DNA of 64,000 bases, taken from the NCBI GenBank assembly GCA_905207535.1, contig CAJLLX010000001.1, forward strand, positions 62,001-126,000, read 5' to 3'. This stretch comes from an uncultured Muribaculaceae bacterium. Lineage in GTDB: Bacteria; Bacteroidota; Bacteroidia; Bacteroidales; Muribaculaceae. The notes beneath the pieces were generated by a model, which was given only the letters and a program-made list of their open reading frames with translations, was not told the DNA's origin and ran no database searches. This document shows, in pieces, positions 8,844-17,851 of the stretch. The position numbers were made by a program, and so were the translations under genes. The first letter of the stretch is position 1. Each line of letters begins with the position of its first letter.

Positions 8844-8925
8844 CATGGCGGCATGCAATATGGCCGCATGATACATCGTTTGATAAAACGATAAAAGCAT
8901 GAGGACTAAACTCCGATACATGCTT
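8844..8925 (+). promoter_or_regulatory. Leader with three successive hairpins before the nhaC-type antiporter
   Basis: Between the YjbQ gene and the antiporter three stems follow one another. The first is CATG(G)CGGC/GCCGCATG (8844-8852 with 8863-8870, one bulged G). The second is a perfect ATCGTTT-GATA-AAACGAT (8875-8892). The third is AAGCATG/CATGCTT (8895-8901 with 8919-8925), closed around a GGA/TCC inner stem. None ends in a T-run. The arrangement looks like a structured 5' leader. No known riboswitch consensus is recognised by eye. Confidence 0.45.
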
Positions 8926-8950
8926 ACATAGGTACAATTAATAAAAAGGA

Positions 8951-10417
8951 TTGAAGGTTATAACGGTGAAAGGAAACAGCCGCGGGGCAATGCCCCTGAC
9001 CATCGCTTTGGCACCATTAGTGCTACTTCTCTCATCCATCGGATACATTATCGCCAGCAAGGGAGCCTCCTCGGTGGTAGATTATGCGCCCGCAGTGCTA
9101 TTGTCGTCGACAGCGCTTGCCATAGTGCTGACGTATATCACAGGGAGATTCCGACGAAAGGCATTCCTGGCCGGGCTGAAAAGAAGCGCAGCACAGACCC
9201 TTCCCGCACTGCCGATGCTCATCTGCATCGCCATCGTGGCCACCACATGGATGATGTCGGGAGTAGTGCCGATGCTGATCTCCTGCGGCATCAGCTGGAT
9301 CAGTCCCGGAGCTTTTCTGGTGATAGCCTGCGGCGTCAGCGCCGTAGTGTCGGTGCTTACGGGTAGTTCGTGGAGCACCATCGCCACAATCGGCGTGGCC
9401 TTTATGGGTATCGGTTCGGCTCTCGGGTTCAGCGTAGCCTGGACAGCAGGCGCCATCATCTCCGGAGCATATTTCGGCGACAAAGTGTCGCCCTTGAGCG
9501 ATACTACAGTGGTGGCATCGGGCGCCTGCGGCGTGGATCTCTTCAAACATATCCGCTACCTGATGCTCACCTCCATTCCCGCCATGGCCATAGCGCTGAT
9601 AGTGTACGGCATCGTGGGTATGACCGTGACAGCCGAGCCTCAGGCACATCACAGCGTGATTGTGGAGCAACTTGCCGCGCACTTTAATCTCACACCGCTA
9701 TCGCTGGTGATACCGCTGATCACACTCGTGCTTATAGCCTTCAGAGTCAACACCATCGTCACCCTTGCTGTGGCCGGTATGCTCGGGTTTGCAGGAATTT
9801 TCGTGTTTCAGGATGCATATACGGCAGGGGAGTCGCTGACAGCCCTGTGGAGCGGATTTGCGCCCGCTACCGGGGACAGCAATTACGATGATCTTGTAGG
9901 CACCGGAGGCGTGATAGGGATGTTGCCCACCGTGTGGCTGGTGCTGAGCGCCATGATGTTTGGCGCGACGATGATGGGCACCGGCATGCTCTCGTGTATC
10001 ACCGAGATGCTGATGCGCCGCATCAAGAGCCGCTTTCAGATTGTCGGCGTCACAGTGGCCGGCGGTCTGTGCATGAACAGCGCCACCTCCGACCAGTACT
10101 TGTCGCTGATTGTCACCGGCAATATGTTTAAAGGGATCTACCGCCGCAACAGCCTCGAATCGCGCCTCCTGAGCCGCACCGTGGAGGACTCTGTGTCGGT
10201 GACGTCGGTGCTGATCCCCTGGAACTCATGCGGCATCACTCAGAGCACCGTGCTGGGTGTTCCCACCATCGTGTATCTGCCCTTCTGCATCTTCAACATT
10301 CTTTCTCCGTGCATGAGCCTTGTGATGGCCTATACAGGATTCAAAATCAAGGACAACAGACAGGCATGCAGCAGCCAAGAGCTTACTCCTGTCATAAGCG
10401 AAAGCACGGAATGTTAA
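8951..10417 (+). CDS. NhaC family Na+/H+ antiporter
   Basis: A 488-residue polytopic inner-membrane protein with roughly eleven to twelve hydrophobic spans. Features of the NhaC superfamily are visible: GSSWSTIATIGVAFMGIG near residue 140, GAYFGDKVSPLSDTTVVASGACG near 175-195, and late in the protein NSATSDQYLSLIVTGNMF and SVLIPWNSCGITQSTVLGVPT. Such proteins exchange Na+ for protons, though some relatives carry amino or organic acids. The start appears to be TTG 8951 (preceded by AAAAGGA); GTG 8966 is an alternative. It is downstream of a leader with three hairpins and is followed by the sppA promoter, so it ends its own unit. Confidence 0.88.
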   Translation: MKVITVKGNSRGAMPLTIALAPLVLLLSSIGYIIASKGASSVVDYAPAVLLSSTALAIVLTYITGRFRRKAFLAGLKRSAAQTLPALPMLICIAIVATTWMMSGVVPMLISCGISWISPGAFLVIACGVSAVVSVLTGSSWSTIATIGVAFMGIGSALGFSVAWTAGAIISGAYFGDKVSPLSDTTVVASGACGVDLFKHIRYLMLTSIPAMAIALIVYGIVGMTVTAEPQAHHSVIVEQLAAHFNLTPLSLVIPLITLVLIAFRVNTIVTLAVAGMLGFAGIFVFQDAYTAGESLTALWSGFAPATGDSNYDDLVGTGGVIGMLPTVWLVLSAMMFGATMMGTGMLSCITEMLMRRIKSRFQIVGVTVAGGLCMNSATSDQYLSLIVTGNMFKGIYRRNSLESRLLSRTVEDSVSVTSVLIPWNSCGITQSTVLGVPTIVYLPFCIFNILSPCMSLVMAYTGFKIKDNRQACSSQELTPVISESTEC

Positions 10418-10423
10418 AATTTA

Positions 10424-10455
10424 TTTGGGCAATATAATATTTATTGCTATTTTTG
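10424..10455 (+). promoter_or_regulatory. sppA promoter
   Basis: TTTG at 10424-10427 and TATTTTTG at 10448-10455 are separated by 20 nt, matching the Bacteroidota -33 and -7 boxes. Transcription would start near 10462 and produce a leader of about 140 nt. Confidence 0.7.
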
Positions 10456-10472
10456 TTGTTGATTCATTGCAA

Positions 10473-10488
10473 CCTCGCGGAAGCGAGG
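10473..10488 (+). other. GNRA-tetraloop hairpin in the sppA leader
   Basis: CCTCGC-GGAA-GCGAGG is a perfect 6-bp stem closed by a GGAA loop, which belongs to the GNRA class. It lies about 10 nt after the predicted transcription start and could stabilise the 5' end of the mRNA. No T-run follows, so it is not a terminator. Confidence 0.5.
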
Positions 10489-10601
10489 TGGAATGAACCC
10501 GGAATAGAGGACCATAGCGCATGCCGCACGACGCAAATCGCGCAGCAGGGTTATGGCTTGTGTCCGGTAAGTTACATCATGGTAAACAATACAGCAACAA
10601 T

Positions 10602-12374
10602 ATGTTACGGCAATATTTTATCTCATTTCTCGGAGCACTGACAGCGATTTGGATCTCGTTTATGCTCCTTGTAGTGCTGATGCTCACCTTTGCAATCGGT
10701 TCGGTGGTCAGCGCCATCGGTTCACAGGAAGTGGCCGCAAAGATAGAAAAAAACAGTATCCTTTGTCTGAATCTCTCCACCCAGATAGAGGAAGATAAAG
10801 TGCAGCTTAATCTTTATGACCTGATCAACGAAGTGCCGCAGCCCGAATCGCTTGTCGATATCATCGGCGCGATTGACGCAGCCCGTTCCGACCGCAATAT
10901 CGCCGGAATCTTCGTGAAATGTGACGGAGCTTCGGCCGGGATCGCTACCCGCGAAGCCATCCGCGACGCCCTGACAGCATTTCGCAAAAGTGGCAAATGG
11001 GTAATCTCCTATGCCGACACCTATACACAGGGCGACTACTACGTAGCCTCGGCATCCGATGAGATGTATCTCAATCCGATAGGGGAGGTAGAGCTCAAGG
11101 GTCTCGCCACGGGGATTCCCTTCTTCAAGACCCTGCTCGACAAAGCCGGAGTGGAGATGCAGGTGGTGAAAGTAGGCACATTCAAGAGCGCCGTAGAGCC
11201 TTATCTCCTCACGCACATGAGCGAGGCCAACCGCCTGCAGACACATGTGTATCTCGATAATATATGGGGAAAGATGACCGAAGAGATAGCAACCTCGAGA
11301 GGTATAACCAAAGAGACGATTAATCAGCTGGCCGACAGTATGATAGTGTTCTCTCCTGCCGAAGACTTCGTGGAATACAAACTCGTGGACGGTCTGAAAT
11401 ACGGCAACGAGATGGAATCCTACCTCAAGGGGAAAGTGGGGAAAGAGGAGGATGACGACCTTAATATGCTCAGCGTCGGCGAATATATCGCAGCCGGAGC
11501 CGAAGTGCCCAATACCAAGTCGCAACGCAAAAAGATAGCCGTCTACTATGCCTGCGGTGATATCGTGGACAGCGGCGTGGAGGGGATTGTCTCATCGAAA
11601 GTGGTGCCAGACATCCTCGACATAGCTGATGACGACGATATAGATGCCATGGTGCTGAGAGTGAACTCCGGCGGCGGTTCGGCTTACGCTTCTGAGCAGA
11701 TCTGGCATGCTCTTGAAGTGTTCAAGAGCAAGGGTAAGACCCTCTATGTGTCAATGGGCGACGTGGCTGCATCGGGCGGTTATTACATCTCTTGCGGTGC
11801 CGAGAAGATCTATGCCGAGCCGATGACTATCACCGGTTCGATAGGTATTTTCGGCATGATACCCTGTGTGAAGGGACTGCTGACCGACAAGATCGGAGTA
11901 AACTTCGACTTTGTGCAGACCAACGACAACACCACCGCTCCTAATCTGTTTGAACCGATGACCCCCTTCCAACGCGCACGCATGCAGAAGATGGTGGATC
12001 GCGGCTACGATCTGTTTACCCGTCGCTGTGCCGACGGCCGCCATATGTCGCAGGACTCTATCAAGGCGATAGCCGAAGGGCGAGTATGGGACGGTATGAC
12101 AGCCAAGAAGATTGGTCTGGTGGACAACCTCGGGTCGCTCAATGATGCCATCGCCGACCTTGCAAAGGCCAAAGGGTACACCAAATATGAGATTGTCAAC
12201 TACACCAAGAAAGAGAACAATTTCTGGGACATGGTGGCCAATATGCAGGGTCAGATAAAAGCCGCAGCACTCAAAGAGCAACTCGGCGACTACTATCCGA
12301 TCGTCAAGCATCTCCAGTCGATCAAGGATATGGACGAAGTGCAGGCCAGAATGCCCGAAACAGTGATCGAATAA
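10602..12374 (+). CDS. sppA: Signal peptide peptidase SppA, 67K type
   Basis: A 590-residue membrane-bound serine protease that degrades cleaved signal peptides. One N-terminal transmembrane helix (about 8-40) anchors it. It has two tandem peptidase_S49 domains: the first carries the general-base lysine in VGTFKSAVEPY, the second the nucleophile serine in GDVAASGGYYISCGA, followed by ITGSIGIFGM. This Ser/Lys split between halves is how the long form works. The frame is open upstream to 10521, but residues there are not membrane-like; I chose ATG 10602 (MLRQYFISFLGAL). A clear promoter lies at 10424-10455. lpxK follows after 42 nt. Confidence 0.93.
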   Translation: MLRQYFISFLGALTAIWISFMLLVVLMLTFAIGSVVSAIGSQEVAAKIEKNSILCLNLSTQIEEDKVQLNLYDLINEVPQPESLVDIIGAIDAARSDRNIAGIFVKCDGASAGIATREAIRDALTAFRKSGKWVISYADTYTQGDYYVASASDEMYLNPIGEVELKGLATGIPFFKTLLDKAGVEMQVVKVGTFKSAVEPYLLTHMSEANRLQTHVYLDNIWGKMTEEIATSRGITKETINQLADSMIVFSPAEDFVEYKLVDGLKYGNEMESYLKGKVGKEEDDDLNMLSVGEYIAAGAEVPNTKSQRKKIAVYYACGDIVDSGVEGIVSSKVVPDILDIADDDDIDAMVLRVNSGGGSAYASEQIWHALEVFKSKGKTLYVSMGDVAASGGYYISCGAEKIYAEPMTITGSIGIFGMIPCVKGLLTDKIGVNFDFVQTNDNTTAPNLFEPMTPFQRARMQKMVDRGYDLFTRRCADGRHMSQDSIKAIAEGRVWDGMTAKKIGLVDNLGSLNDAIADLAKAKGYTKYEIVNYTKKENNFWDMVANMQGQIKAAALKEQLGDYYPIVKHLQSIKDMDEVQARMPETVIE

Positions 12375-12416
12375 ACAGCGAAAGCGTCACACCTCATCAC
12401 CAGAAGTTGGATATCA

Positions 12417-13514
12417 ATGAACAGAGTCGTATCAAATATGATACTGCTGCCGCTCTCCAAGCTCTATGGCTTCGGGGTGTGGGTGAGAAATCTCATGTTC
12501 AAATGGCATATCCTCAAGCAGCGCGAATTTCCGGTGCCGGTGGTGGTGGTTGGTAATATCGGAGTGGGAGGTACAGGCAAAACGCCTCACACCGAGTATA
12601 TTATCAATCTCCTGCGGTATAAATATCACATAGGAGTGCTCAGCCGCGGGTACAAACGGGCCACAAAGGGATTCGTATTGGCCACTCAGCGCTCCACACC
12701 CCTGGATATAGGCGACGAGCCGTATCAGATCTATCAGAAATTCGGGCGCGACATCACTGTGGCAGTATGCGAGGACCGCTGCCACGGCATCGAGGAGATG
12801 CTGAGGCTCGATCCGAGAATCAACCTCATAGTGCTTGACGACGCATTTCAGCATCGGTATGTCAAACCGACGGTGTCGATAGTGCTTACCGAGTTCAACA
12901 AGCCTGTATTCAACGACCGTCTGCTGCCTCTCGGACGTCTCCGCGAGCCGCAGAGCGCCATCTACCGCGCCGATATGGTGGTGGTGACGAAATGCCCCGA
13001 GCAACTCAATCCCCTGGAATACAGAATATTCAAAAACAACCTGAAACTGTTCCCATATCAGGAACTGTTTTTCTCGCGATTCGAATATGCTCAGCCGGTG
13101 CCCCTTTATCCCGAGGTAGCGGAGCAGGATTTCAACCTCAAGTGGCTCAAACCGCAGGACACAGTGATGGTGCTGTCGGGGATAGCCAATCCGAGACCTC
13201 TTATACGCTATCTCAAAGGATTTGCGGCCAAAGTGAAGGTGAAACGGTTTCCGGATCATCACAACTTCTCTCGCAAAGATCTCGAGGCGATCAAGGCGCG
13301 TTTCGACGAGATAGAGAGCGCGAAGAAATATATCATCACCACCGAAAAAGACGCCGTGAGACTGATGAATAATCCGTATTTCCCTCACGAACTGAAGAAA
13401 TACATATATTATCAGCCGGTGGAGGTGAAATTTGACGCCCTGAGAGCCGACAATGTGAAGACAGGCTCGTTTGACGTAGAGCTGCAGAAAGCGCTGCTCA
13501 ATCATGTGAAATAG
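12417..13514 (+). CDS. lpxK: Tetraacyldisaccharide 4'-kinase
   Basis: LpxK phosphorylates the 4' position of the lipid A disaccharide precursor on the inner face of the inner membrane. The P-loop GNIGVGGTGKTP occupies residues 46-57, preceded by the typical lead VPVVVV. Also typical are YGFGVWVRN in the N-terminal membrane-associated helix, LSRGYKR, VCEDRC and ILDDAFQH-type LDDAFQHR. The C-terminal region has FPDHHNF and TTEKDAVRL. Length 365 is normal for Bacteroidota. It shows that the organism makes lipid A. It probably shares the sppA transcript; a hairpin follows at 13552-13584. Confidence 0.95.
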   Translation: MNRVVSNMILLPLSKLYGFGVWVRNLMFKWHILKQREFPVPVVVVGNIGVGGTGKTPHTEYIINLLRYKYHIGVLSRGYKRATKGFVLATQRSTPLDIGDEPYQIYQKFGRDITVAVCEDRCHGIEEMLRLDPRINLIVLDDAFQHRYVKPTVSIVLTEFNKPVFNDRLLPLGRLREPQSAIYRADMVVVTKCPEQLNPLEYRIFKNNLKLFPYQELFFSRFEYAQPVPLYPEVAEQDFNLKWLKPQDTVMVLSGIANPRPLIRYLKGFAAKVKVKRFPDHHNFSRKDLEAIKARFDEIESAKKYIITTEKDAVRLMNNPYFPHELKKYIYYQPVEVKFDALRADNVKTGSFDVELQKALLNHVK

Positions 13515-13551
13515 AGCAGAGGTGGAGACTTAAGGGATGAAGAGAGGGATG

Positions 13552-13584
13552 TGCCGGCGAGGGATGCGAACGTTTCGCACGGCA
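13552..13584 (+). other. Hairpin after lpxK
   Basis: TGCCG (13552-13556) and TGCGAA (13565-13570) pair with TTCGCA (13574-13579) and CGGCA (13580-13584), leaving an eight-base bulge on the left arm. It may mark the 3' end of the sppA-lpxK mRNA, but no T-run follows. Confidence 0.4.
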
Positions 13585-13665
13585 AGAGAGGCAACGACAA
13601 AGCGGCTTAAACAATAAGCACGAGAATAACGTTAAATCTAAAGAGAAAAAAATTGATTTACTACC

Positions 13666-14478
13666 ATGCTTGAAAAAATTAACAGCACCGCCGACTTCCT
13701 GAGAACGAAAGTCGCCGACATGCCTAAACTGGCAATAATCCTCGGCACAGGCCTTGGCCCTCTCGCCGACATGATAGAGGACAAAATAGTAATCCCTTAT
13801 AAGGATATACCCAACTTCCCCGTCTCGACAGTGGAGGGACACAGCGGCAACTTCATCTTCGGTACCCTCGGAGGGAAGCGCGTGATGGCCATGCAGGGAC
13901 GTTTCCACTACTATGAGGGCTACGACATGAAGACGGTGACCTTCCCGGTGCGTGTGATGCGTGCGCTTGGCGTGGAGACCCTGATAGTGTCGAATGCAGC
14001 CGGAGGTATGAACAAGGAGTTTCGCGTAGGCGATGTGATGATTATCACCGACCACATCAACCTTTTCCCTGAGAATCCTCTTCGCGGCAAGAACTACAAT
14101 GAGCTCGGTGTACGTTTCCCGGCCATGACCGAGGCTTACAGCCACCGCCTTGTAGAACTCGCCGACAAGATAGGTGCCGAGAAGGGGATCCGCCTGATGC
14201 ACGGAGTGTATGTAGGCACTCCCGGCCCGACCTTCGAGACCCCTGCAGAGTATGAGTATTTCCGCGTCATCGGGGGTGATGCTGTGGGGATGTCCACAGT
14301 GCCCGAGGTGATCGTAGCCCGTCACGGCGGCATGGAGGTATTCGGTCTGTCGGTGATCACCGACCTCGGCGGCAAGGACATCACCGATGTACCCACTCAT
14401 GAGGAAGTGCAACAGGCAGCCATAAAGGCCGAGCCTGTGACCAAAGAACTTGTCAAGACGCTTGTAGAGCGTCTGTAA
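13666..14478 (+). CDS. Purine nucleoside phosphorylase, class I (trimeric type)
   Basis: This 270-residue enzyme splits inosine and guanosine (and deoxy forms) with phosphate for purine salvage. The trimeric PNP signature is complete: ILGTGLGPLAD with the phosphate-binding loop, VEGHSGNFIFG, MQGRFHYYEGY, SNAAGGMN, PGPTFETPAEY and GMSTVPEVIVARH. The ending EEVQQAAIKAEP is typical. Residues of the base site include the Glu and Asn in ETPAEY and VITD. The start at 13666 follows an A-rich stretch. It stands between lpxK and thiL, about 150 and 120 nt from each, so it may have its own promoter, though none is clear. Confidence 0.93.
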   Translation: MLEKINSTADFLRTKVADMPKLAIILGTGLGPLADMIEDKIVIPYKDIPNFPVSTVEGHSGNFIFGTLGGKRVMAMQGRFHYYEGYDMKTVTFPVRVMRALGVETLIVSNAAGGMNKEFRVGDVMIITDHINLFPENPLRGKNYNELGVRFPAMTEAYSHRLVELADKIGAEKGIRLMHGVYVGTPGPTFETPAEYEYFRVIGGDAVGMSTVPEVIVARHGGMEVFGLSVITDLGGKDITDVPTHEEVQQAAIKAEPVTKELVKTLVERL

Positions 14479-14601
14479 CTCAGAGATACGCGCGCCGGTG
14501 TGGCGACAGTTTGCCGCCGGGTGTCATCGTGCAGTTGCCGAAAGGGGAGCGCCGACGACATCCGGCGGAAGCACCGGCCGAAAGAATTTCAACTTTCATT
14601 T

Positions 14602-15765
14602 ATGGAAGAAAAACAGACAGAGATTTCGACGCTCGGCGAGTTTGGCCTCATCAGGCATCTTACCGAAGGGATAGAACTTGTGAACAGCTCGTCGCTCAAA
14701 GGTGTGGGCGACGACTGCGCCGTGATGGAGTATAAAGATACCGAAGTGCTTGTCTCCACCGACCTGCTGGTGGAAGGTGTGCACTTCGATCTGACCTATG
14801 TGCCGCTGAAACATCTCGGCTACAAAGCCGCGGTGGTCAACTTCTCGGATATCTATGCGATGAACGGACATCCGAGGCAGATTGTAGTGTCGCTTGCCAT
14901 CAGCAAGAGGTTCACCGTGGAGCATATGGAGGCGCTTTACAGCGGCATCCGTCTGGCTTGCCAGTACTATGGAGTGGACCTTGTGGGAGGCGACACCACC
15001 TCCTCGCGTGCCGGGCTTGTGATCTCTATCACCGTCATCGGCGATGCGCCTAAAGACAAAATAGTATATCGATCGGGCGCTAAAGATACCGACCTGATAT
15101 GTGTGTCGGGTGATCTCGGGTCGGCATATATGGGCCTGCAGTTGCTGGAGCGTGAAAAGATAGCCTCGGCCGGACAGCGCGACTTTGAGCCGCAGTTTGC
15201 CGGTAAGGAGTATCTGATTGAGCGCCAGCTGAAACCCGAAGCACGCCGCGATATCATAGAGAAACTGGAGAAAGCCGGGATAGTACCCACCTCGATGATG
15301 GATATTTCCGACGGCCTTTCCTCAGAATTGCTCCACATCTGCCATGCATCGAATGTAGGTTGCCGCGTGTACGAAGACCGCATCCCCATCGACTATCAGA
15401 CAGCGATTATGGCAGAGGAACTCAACATGAATCTGGTCACAGCCGCCATGAACGGTGGCGAGGACTACGAGTTGCTCTTCACAGTGCCGCTGCACATGCA
15501 CGAAGCCGTATCGAAGATCGACGGCGTGAAGGTGATAGGACATATCACCCGGCCCGAACTGGGGTGTGCCATGGTGACCCGCGACGACAACGAGATGGAG
15601 ATTCGCGCCCAGGGCTGGAATCCACTCGCTGCACCCCAGGCCGCTCCGGCGCCGGCTACAATGCCTAAGAACGAAGAAGCTCCCGAGGCCAAGGCTGATA
15701 AAGCAGATGAGGAAAAAACAGCCGAAAGCAAGCCTGAGACTCCCGCCGACGAAACCAAAGCCTGA
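14602..15765 (+). CDS. thiL: Thiamine-monophosphate kinase with a charged C-terminal tail
   Basis: ThiL phosphorylates thiamine monophosphate to the active diphosphate. Visible motifs are LGEFGLIRHL, the metal-binding GVGDDCAVM, STDLLVEGVHFD, AVNFSDIYAMNG, LVGGDTTSS and MDISDGLSSEL, followed by NGGEDYELLFT. The kinase domain ends near residue 340. The last about 45 residues are a low-complexity Ala/Pro/Glu/Lys tail (from AAPQAAPAPA to the end) that ThiL does not normally have; it is probably disordered. The frame opens at 14500, but ATG 14602 fits the family N-terminus. A strong hairpin terminator follows at 15789. Confidence 0.93.
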   Translation: MEEKQTEISTLGEFGLIRHLTEGIELVNSSSLKGVGDDCAVMEYKDTEVLVSTDLLVEGVHFDLTYVPLKHLGYKAAVVNFSDIYAMNGHPRQIVVSLAISKRFTVEHMEALYSGIRLACQYYGVDLVGGDTTSSRAGLVISITVIGDAPKDKIVYRSGAKDTDLICVSGDLGSAYMGLQLLEREKIASAGQRDFEPQFAGKEYLIERQLKPEARRDIIEKLEKAGIVPTSMMDISDGLSSELLHICHASNVGCRVYEDRIPIDYQTAIMAEELNMNLVTAAMNGGEDYELLFTVPLHMHEAVSKIDGVKVIGHITRPELGCAMVTRDDNEMEIRAQGWNPLAAPQAAPAPATMPKNEEAPEAKADKADEEKTAESKPETPADETKA

Positions 15766-15788
15766 AAAACAGGCCTAAAGCATAGCAG

Positions 15789-15831
15789 ATGCCCCTTTCT
15801 ACGTAGCCTCTCCGGCCGGGGAAAGGGGCAT
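15789..15831 (+). terminator. Terminator after thiL
   Basis: ATGCCCCTTTC (15789-15799) pairs perfectly with GAAAGGGGCAT (15821-15831), an 11-bp GC-rich stem followed by TTT. It separates thiL from the nusB promoter. Confidence 0.8.
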
Positions 15832-15889
15832 TTGCGGCATATGAAAGCATATGAAAGGGGTGAAAGGGAAAAAATTCATGGCAGATATG

Positions 15890-15920
15890 GTTGAGGATTG
15901 GCAACAATTTCGTAACTTTG
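15890..15920 (+). promoter_or_regulatory. nusB operon promoter
   Basis: GTTG (15890-15893) and TAACTTTG (15913-15920) are 19 nt apart, which matches the Bacteroidota -33/-7 arrangement. The predicted start near 15927 leaves a short leader of about 25 nt before nusB. Confidence 0.75.
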
Positions 15921-15951
15921 CGCTAAATTCACAGTTAGGACATTTAGACCA

Positions 15952-17382
15952 ATGATCAATAGAATTTTAATACGAATCAAGGTAGTGCAGATGCTCTATT
16001 CGTATCTCCTTACCCGTAGTGAATTCCATCTCGAATCAGAACCGACATCGCCCGGCCGCGATGCAAAATTTGCCTATAAGGTATATCTGAATCTGCTATT
16101 GGTCATACTTGAACTCTCGGGATACAGAGTAGACGCCGCGAAAGCACGTAAGAACCCGATGGAAAGCCTTGGCGAGGCCAACATGCTCTCGTCTAACAAG
16201 CTTGCTTCGGCGCTGATTGCCGATAGCGAAGTGAAGGCGTTGATTGCCAAAGGGGTTGCCGGCGTCGAGGCATATGATGCAGCGCTTCTGCGCCTCTATA
16301 GCCTCATCACCCGTTCGGCCGCATACATTGATTATTCCAAGAAAAAACGTCACGATCTCGAGGAGGATGTGAAATTCTGGTGCGTGGTGCTCAATACCAT
16401 CATCGCATCCAATCCGCTGGTGCTTGAAGCCGCCCGCACCGATGAGGAGTTTACGCTTGTCGGTTTCCAAAAGGGCGTGGAGATGCTTTATCACACCCTG
16501 AGCAACTATAACGATGTGCGTCTGTCGCTTCTGAATGCGAAGAAATCGCTCAACGAGTCGCTCGACAAAGCCTACGAACTGTATCACGCGCTGTTGCTTC
16601 TGCCGGTATTCATCACCGACATGGAGCGCGAGCGCATAGAGAGCGCCAAGGCAAAATATTGCCCTTCCGACCATGATCTCAACCCCAACATGCGGTTTGT
16701 GGAAAATGCTCTGATAGAGCGCATCCGCAACAACGCCGATATGGAGGCCTATCTGAAGAAAAATCCGGTGACCTGGGAAGCAGATTTCTTCCTGCTAAAA
16801 GAGCTGATGGACAAAATACGCGAATCGGAGGCCTACCGCAACTATATGGAAGCCGAGGAGACCGGCTATGCAGCCGACTGCGAGCTGTGGCGCACACTGA
16901 TGCGCACAGTGGTGCTTCCCTCCGATGCTCTGGCCGAGGCCCTCGAGGCCAAATCGGTATACTGGAACGACGACCTCACCATCATGGGCACCTTCGTGCT
17001 CAAATCTATCAAGCACTTTGCTGCTTCGGAAGATAAGGAGGTCAATCTACTGCCGGTGTACAAGGATGAGGAGGATGCGAAGTTCGGTCCCGAGCTTTTC
17101 ACCGACGCTATCAAAAACCGCGAGCTCTACCGCAGCTACATCGACCGCTTCATCAACGGCAACTCATGGGACCCCGAGCGTATCGCCTTCATGGATATAG
17201 TGATACTCACCACGGCTATCAGCGAGCTGGTGAATTTCCCGAATATCCCTATGGCAGTGACCATGAACGAATACATAGAGATAGCCAACTACTACAGCAC
17301 GGCACGCAGCGGCCAGTTTATCAACGGTCTGCTCTACTCTGTGGCCAACTGCCTCCGCGAAGAGGGCAAAATAGTGAAGTAA
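15952..17382 (+). CDS. nusB: Transcription antitermination factor NusB, enlarged form
   Basis: NusB with NusE binds the boxA RNA of rRNA operons and helps antitermination and ribosome assembly. The N-terminus MINRILIRIKVVQMLYSYL and C-terminal helices (RIAFMDIVILTTAISELVNFPNIPMAVTMNEYIEIANYYS) are those of Bacteroidota NusB. The length of 476 is unusual, because the ones I know in the order are near 310. The extra material sits between about residues 30 and 195; the usual second helix (SLDKAYELYHALLLLPVFI) appears only near residue 205, after a helical insert without an obvious family. There is no frameshift. It heads a conserved nusB-yajC-ybbR-coaE set. Confidence 0.88.
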   Translation: MINRILIRIKVVQMLYSYLLTRSEFHLESEPTSPGRDAKFAYKVYLNLLLVILELSGYRVDAAKARKNPMESLGEANMLSSNKLASALIADSEVKALIAKGVAGVEAYDAALLRLYSLITRSAAYIDYSKKKRHDLEEDVKFWCVVLNTIIASNPLVLEAARTDEEFTLVGFQKGVEMLYHTLSNYNDVRLSLLNAKKSLNESLDKAYELYHALLLLPVFITDMERERIESAKAKYCPSDHDLNPNMRFVENALIERIRNNADMEAYLKKNPVTWEADFFLLKELMDKIRESEAYRNYMEAEETGYAADCELWRTLMRTVVLPSDALAEALEAKSVYWNDDLTIMGTFVLKSIKHFAASEDKEVNLLPVYKDEEDAKFGPELFTDAIKNRELYRSYIDRFINGNSWDPERIAFMDIVILTTAISELVNFPNIPMAVTMNEYIEIANYYSTARSGQFINGLLYSVANCLREEGKIVK

Positions 17383-17432
17383 TCACAGCCTTTACGAATC
17401 AAATAGAAACATAACAAAACATCCCAATTACC

Positions 17433-17762
17433 ATGTTACAGACATTTATAGCACTTCAGGCCAACGGGGCAGCCGGCGGCGGTATGTCCGGAATAATAAT
17501 GATCGTAGTGCTGATCGCCATCTTCTACTTCATGATGATCCGTCCGCAGCAGAAGAAGCAGAAAGAGATCAAGAAATTTCGCGACGGCCTTCAGAAGGGT
17601 GACAATGTAATCACTGCCGGCGGTATCTACGGCAAGATCAAAGAGGTGAAAAACGACTCGATGCTCATCACCGTGGCCGACGGAGTGACAATCCGCGTGG
17701 ACAAGAACTCAATCTACCCCAGCGCATCCGACGCTCAGGCCGATGCCGAGGCAAAGAACTGA
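17433..17762 (+). CDS. yajC: Preprotein translocase accessory subunit YajC
   Basis: A 109-residue protein with a single N-terminal membrane helix (about 19-36, IIMIVVLIAIFYFMMI) followed at once by the hallmark RPQQKKQKE. The cytosolic part has the SH3-like KGDNVITAGGIYGKIKEV and VTIRVDKNSIYP strands. YajC binds SecDF-YidC in the inner membrane and supports protein export and membrane insertion. It lies 50 nt after nusB and probably shares its transcript. Confidence 0.93.
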   Translation: MLQTFIALQANGAAGGGMSGIIMIVVLIAIFYFMMIRPQQKKQKEIKKFRDGLQKGDNVITAGGIYGKIKEVKNDSMLITVADGVTIRVDKNSIYPSASDAQADAEAKN

Positions 17763-17851
17763 TTTACACTTTCCTACCCGGAGGTAAATGGCTTCGGGGC
17801 ATGGAAAAATGACTGTTTCATGCTCTGCATGGACAAAAACAGCGCATATAT

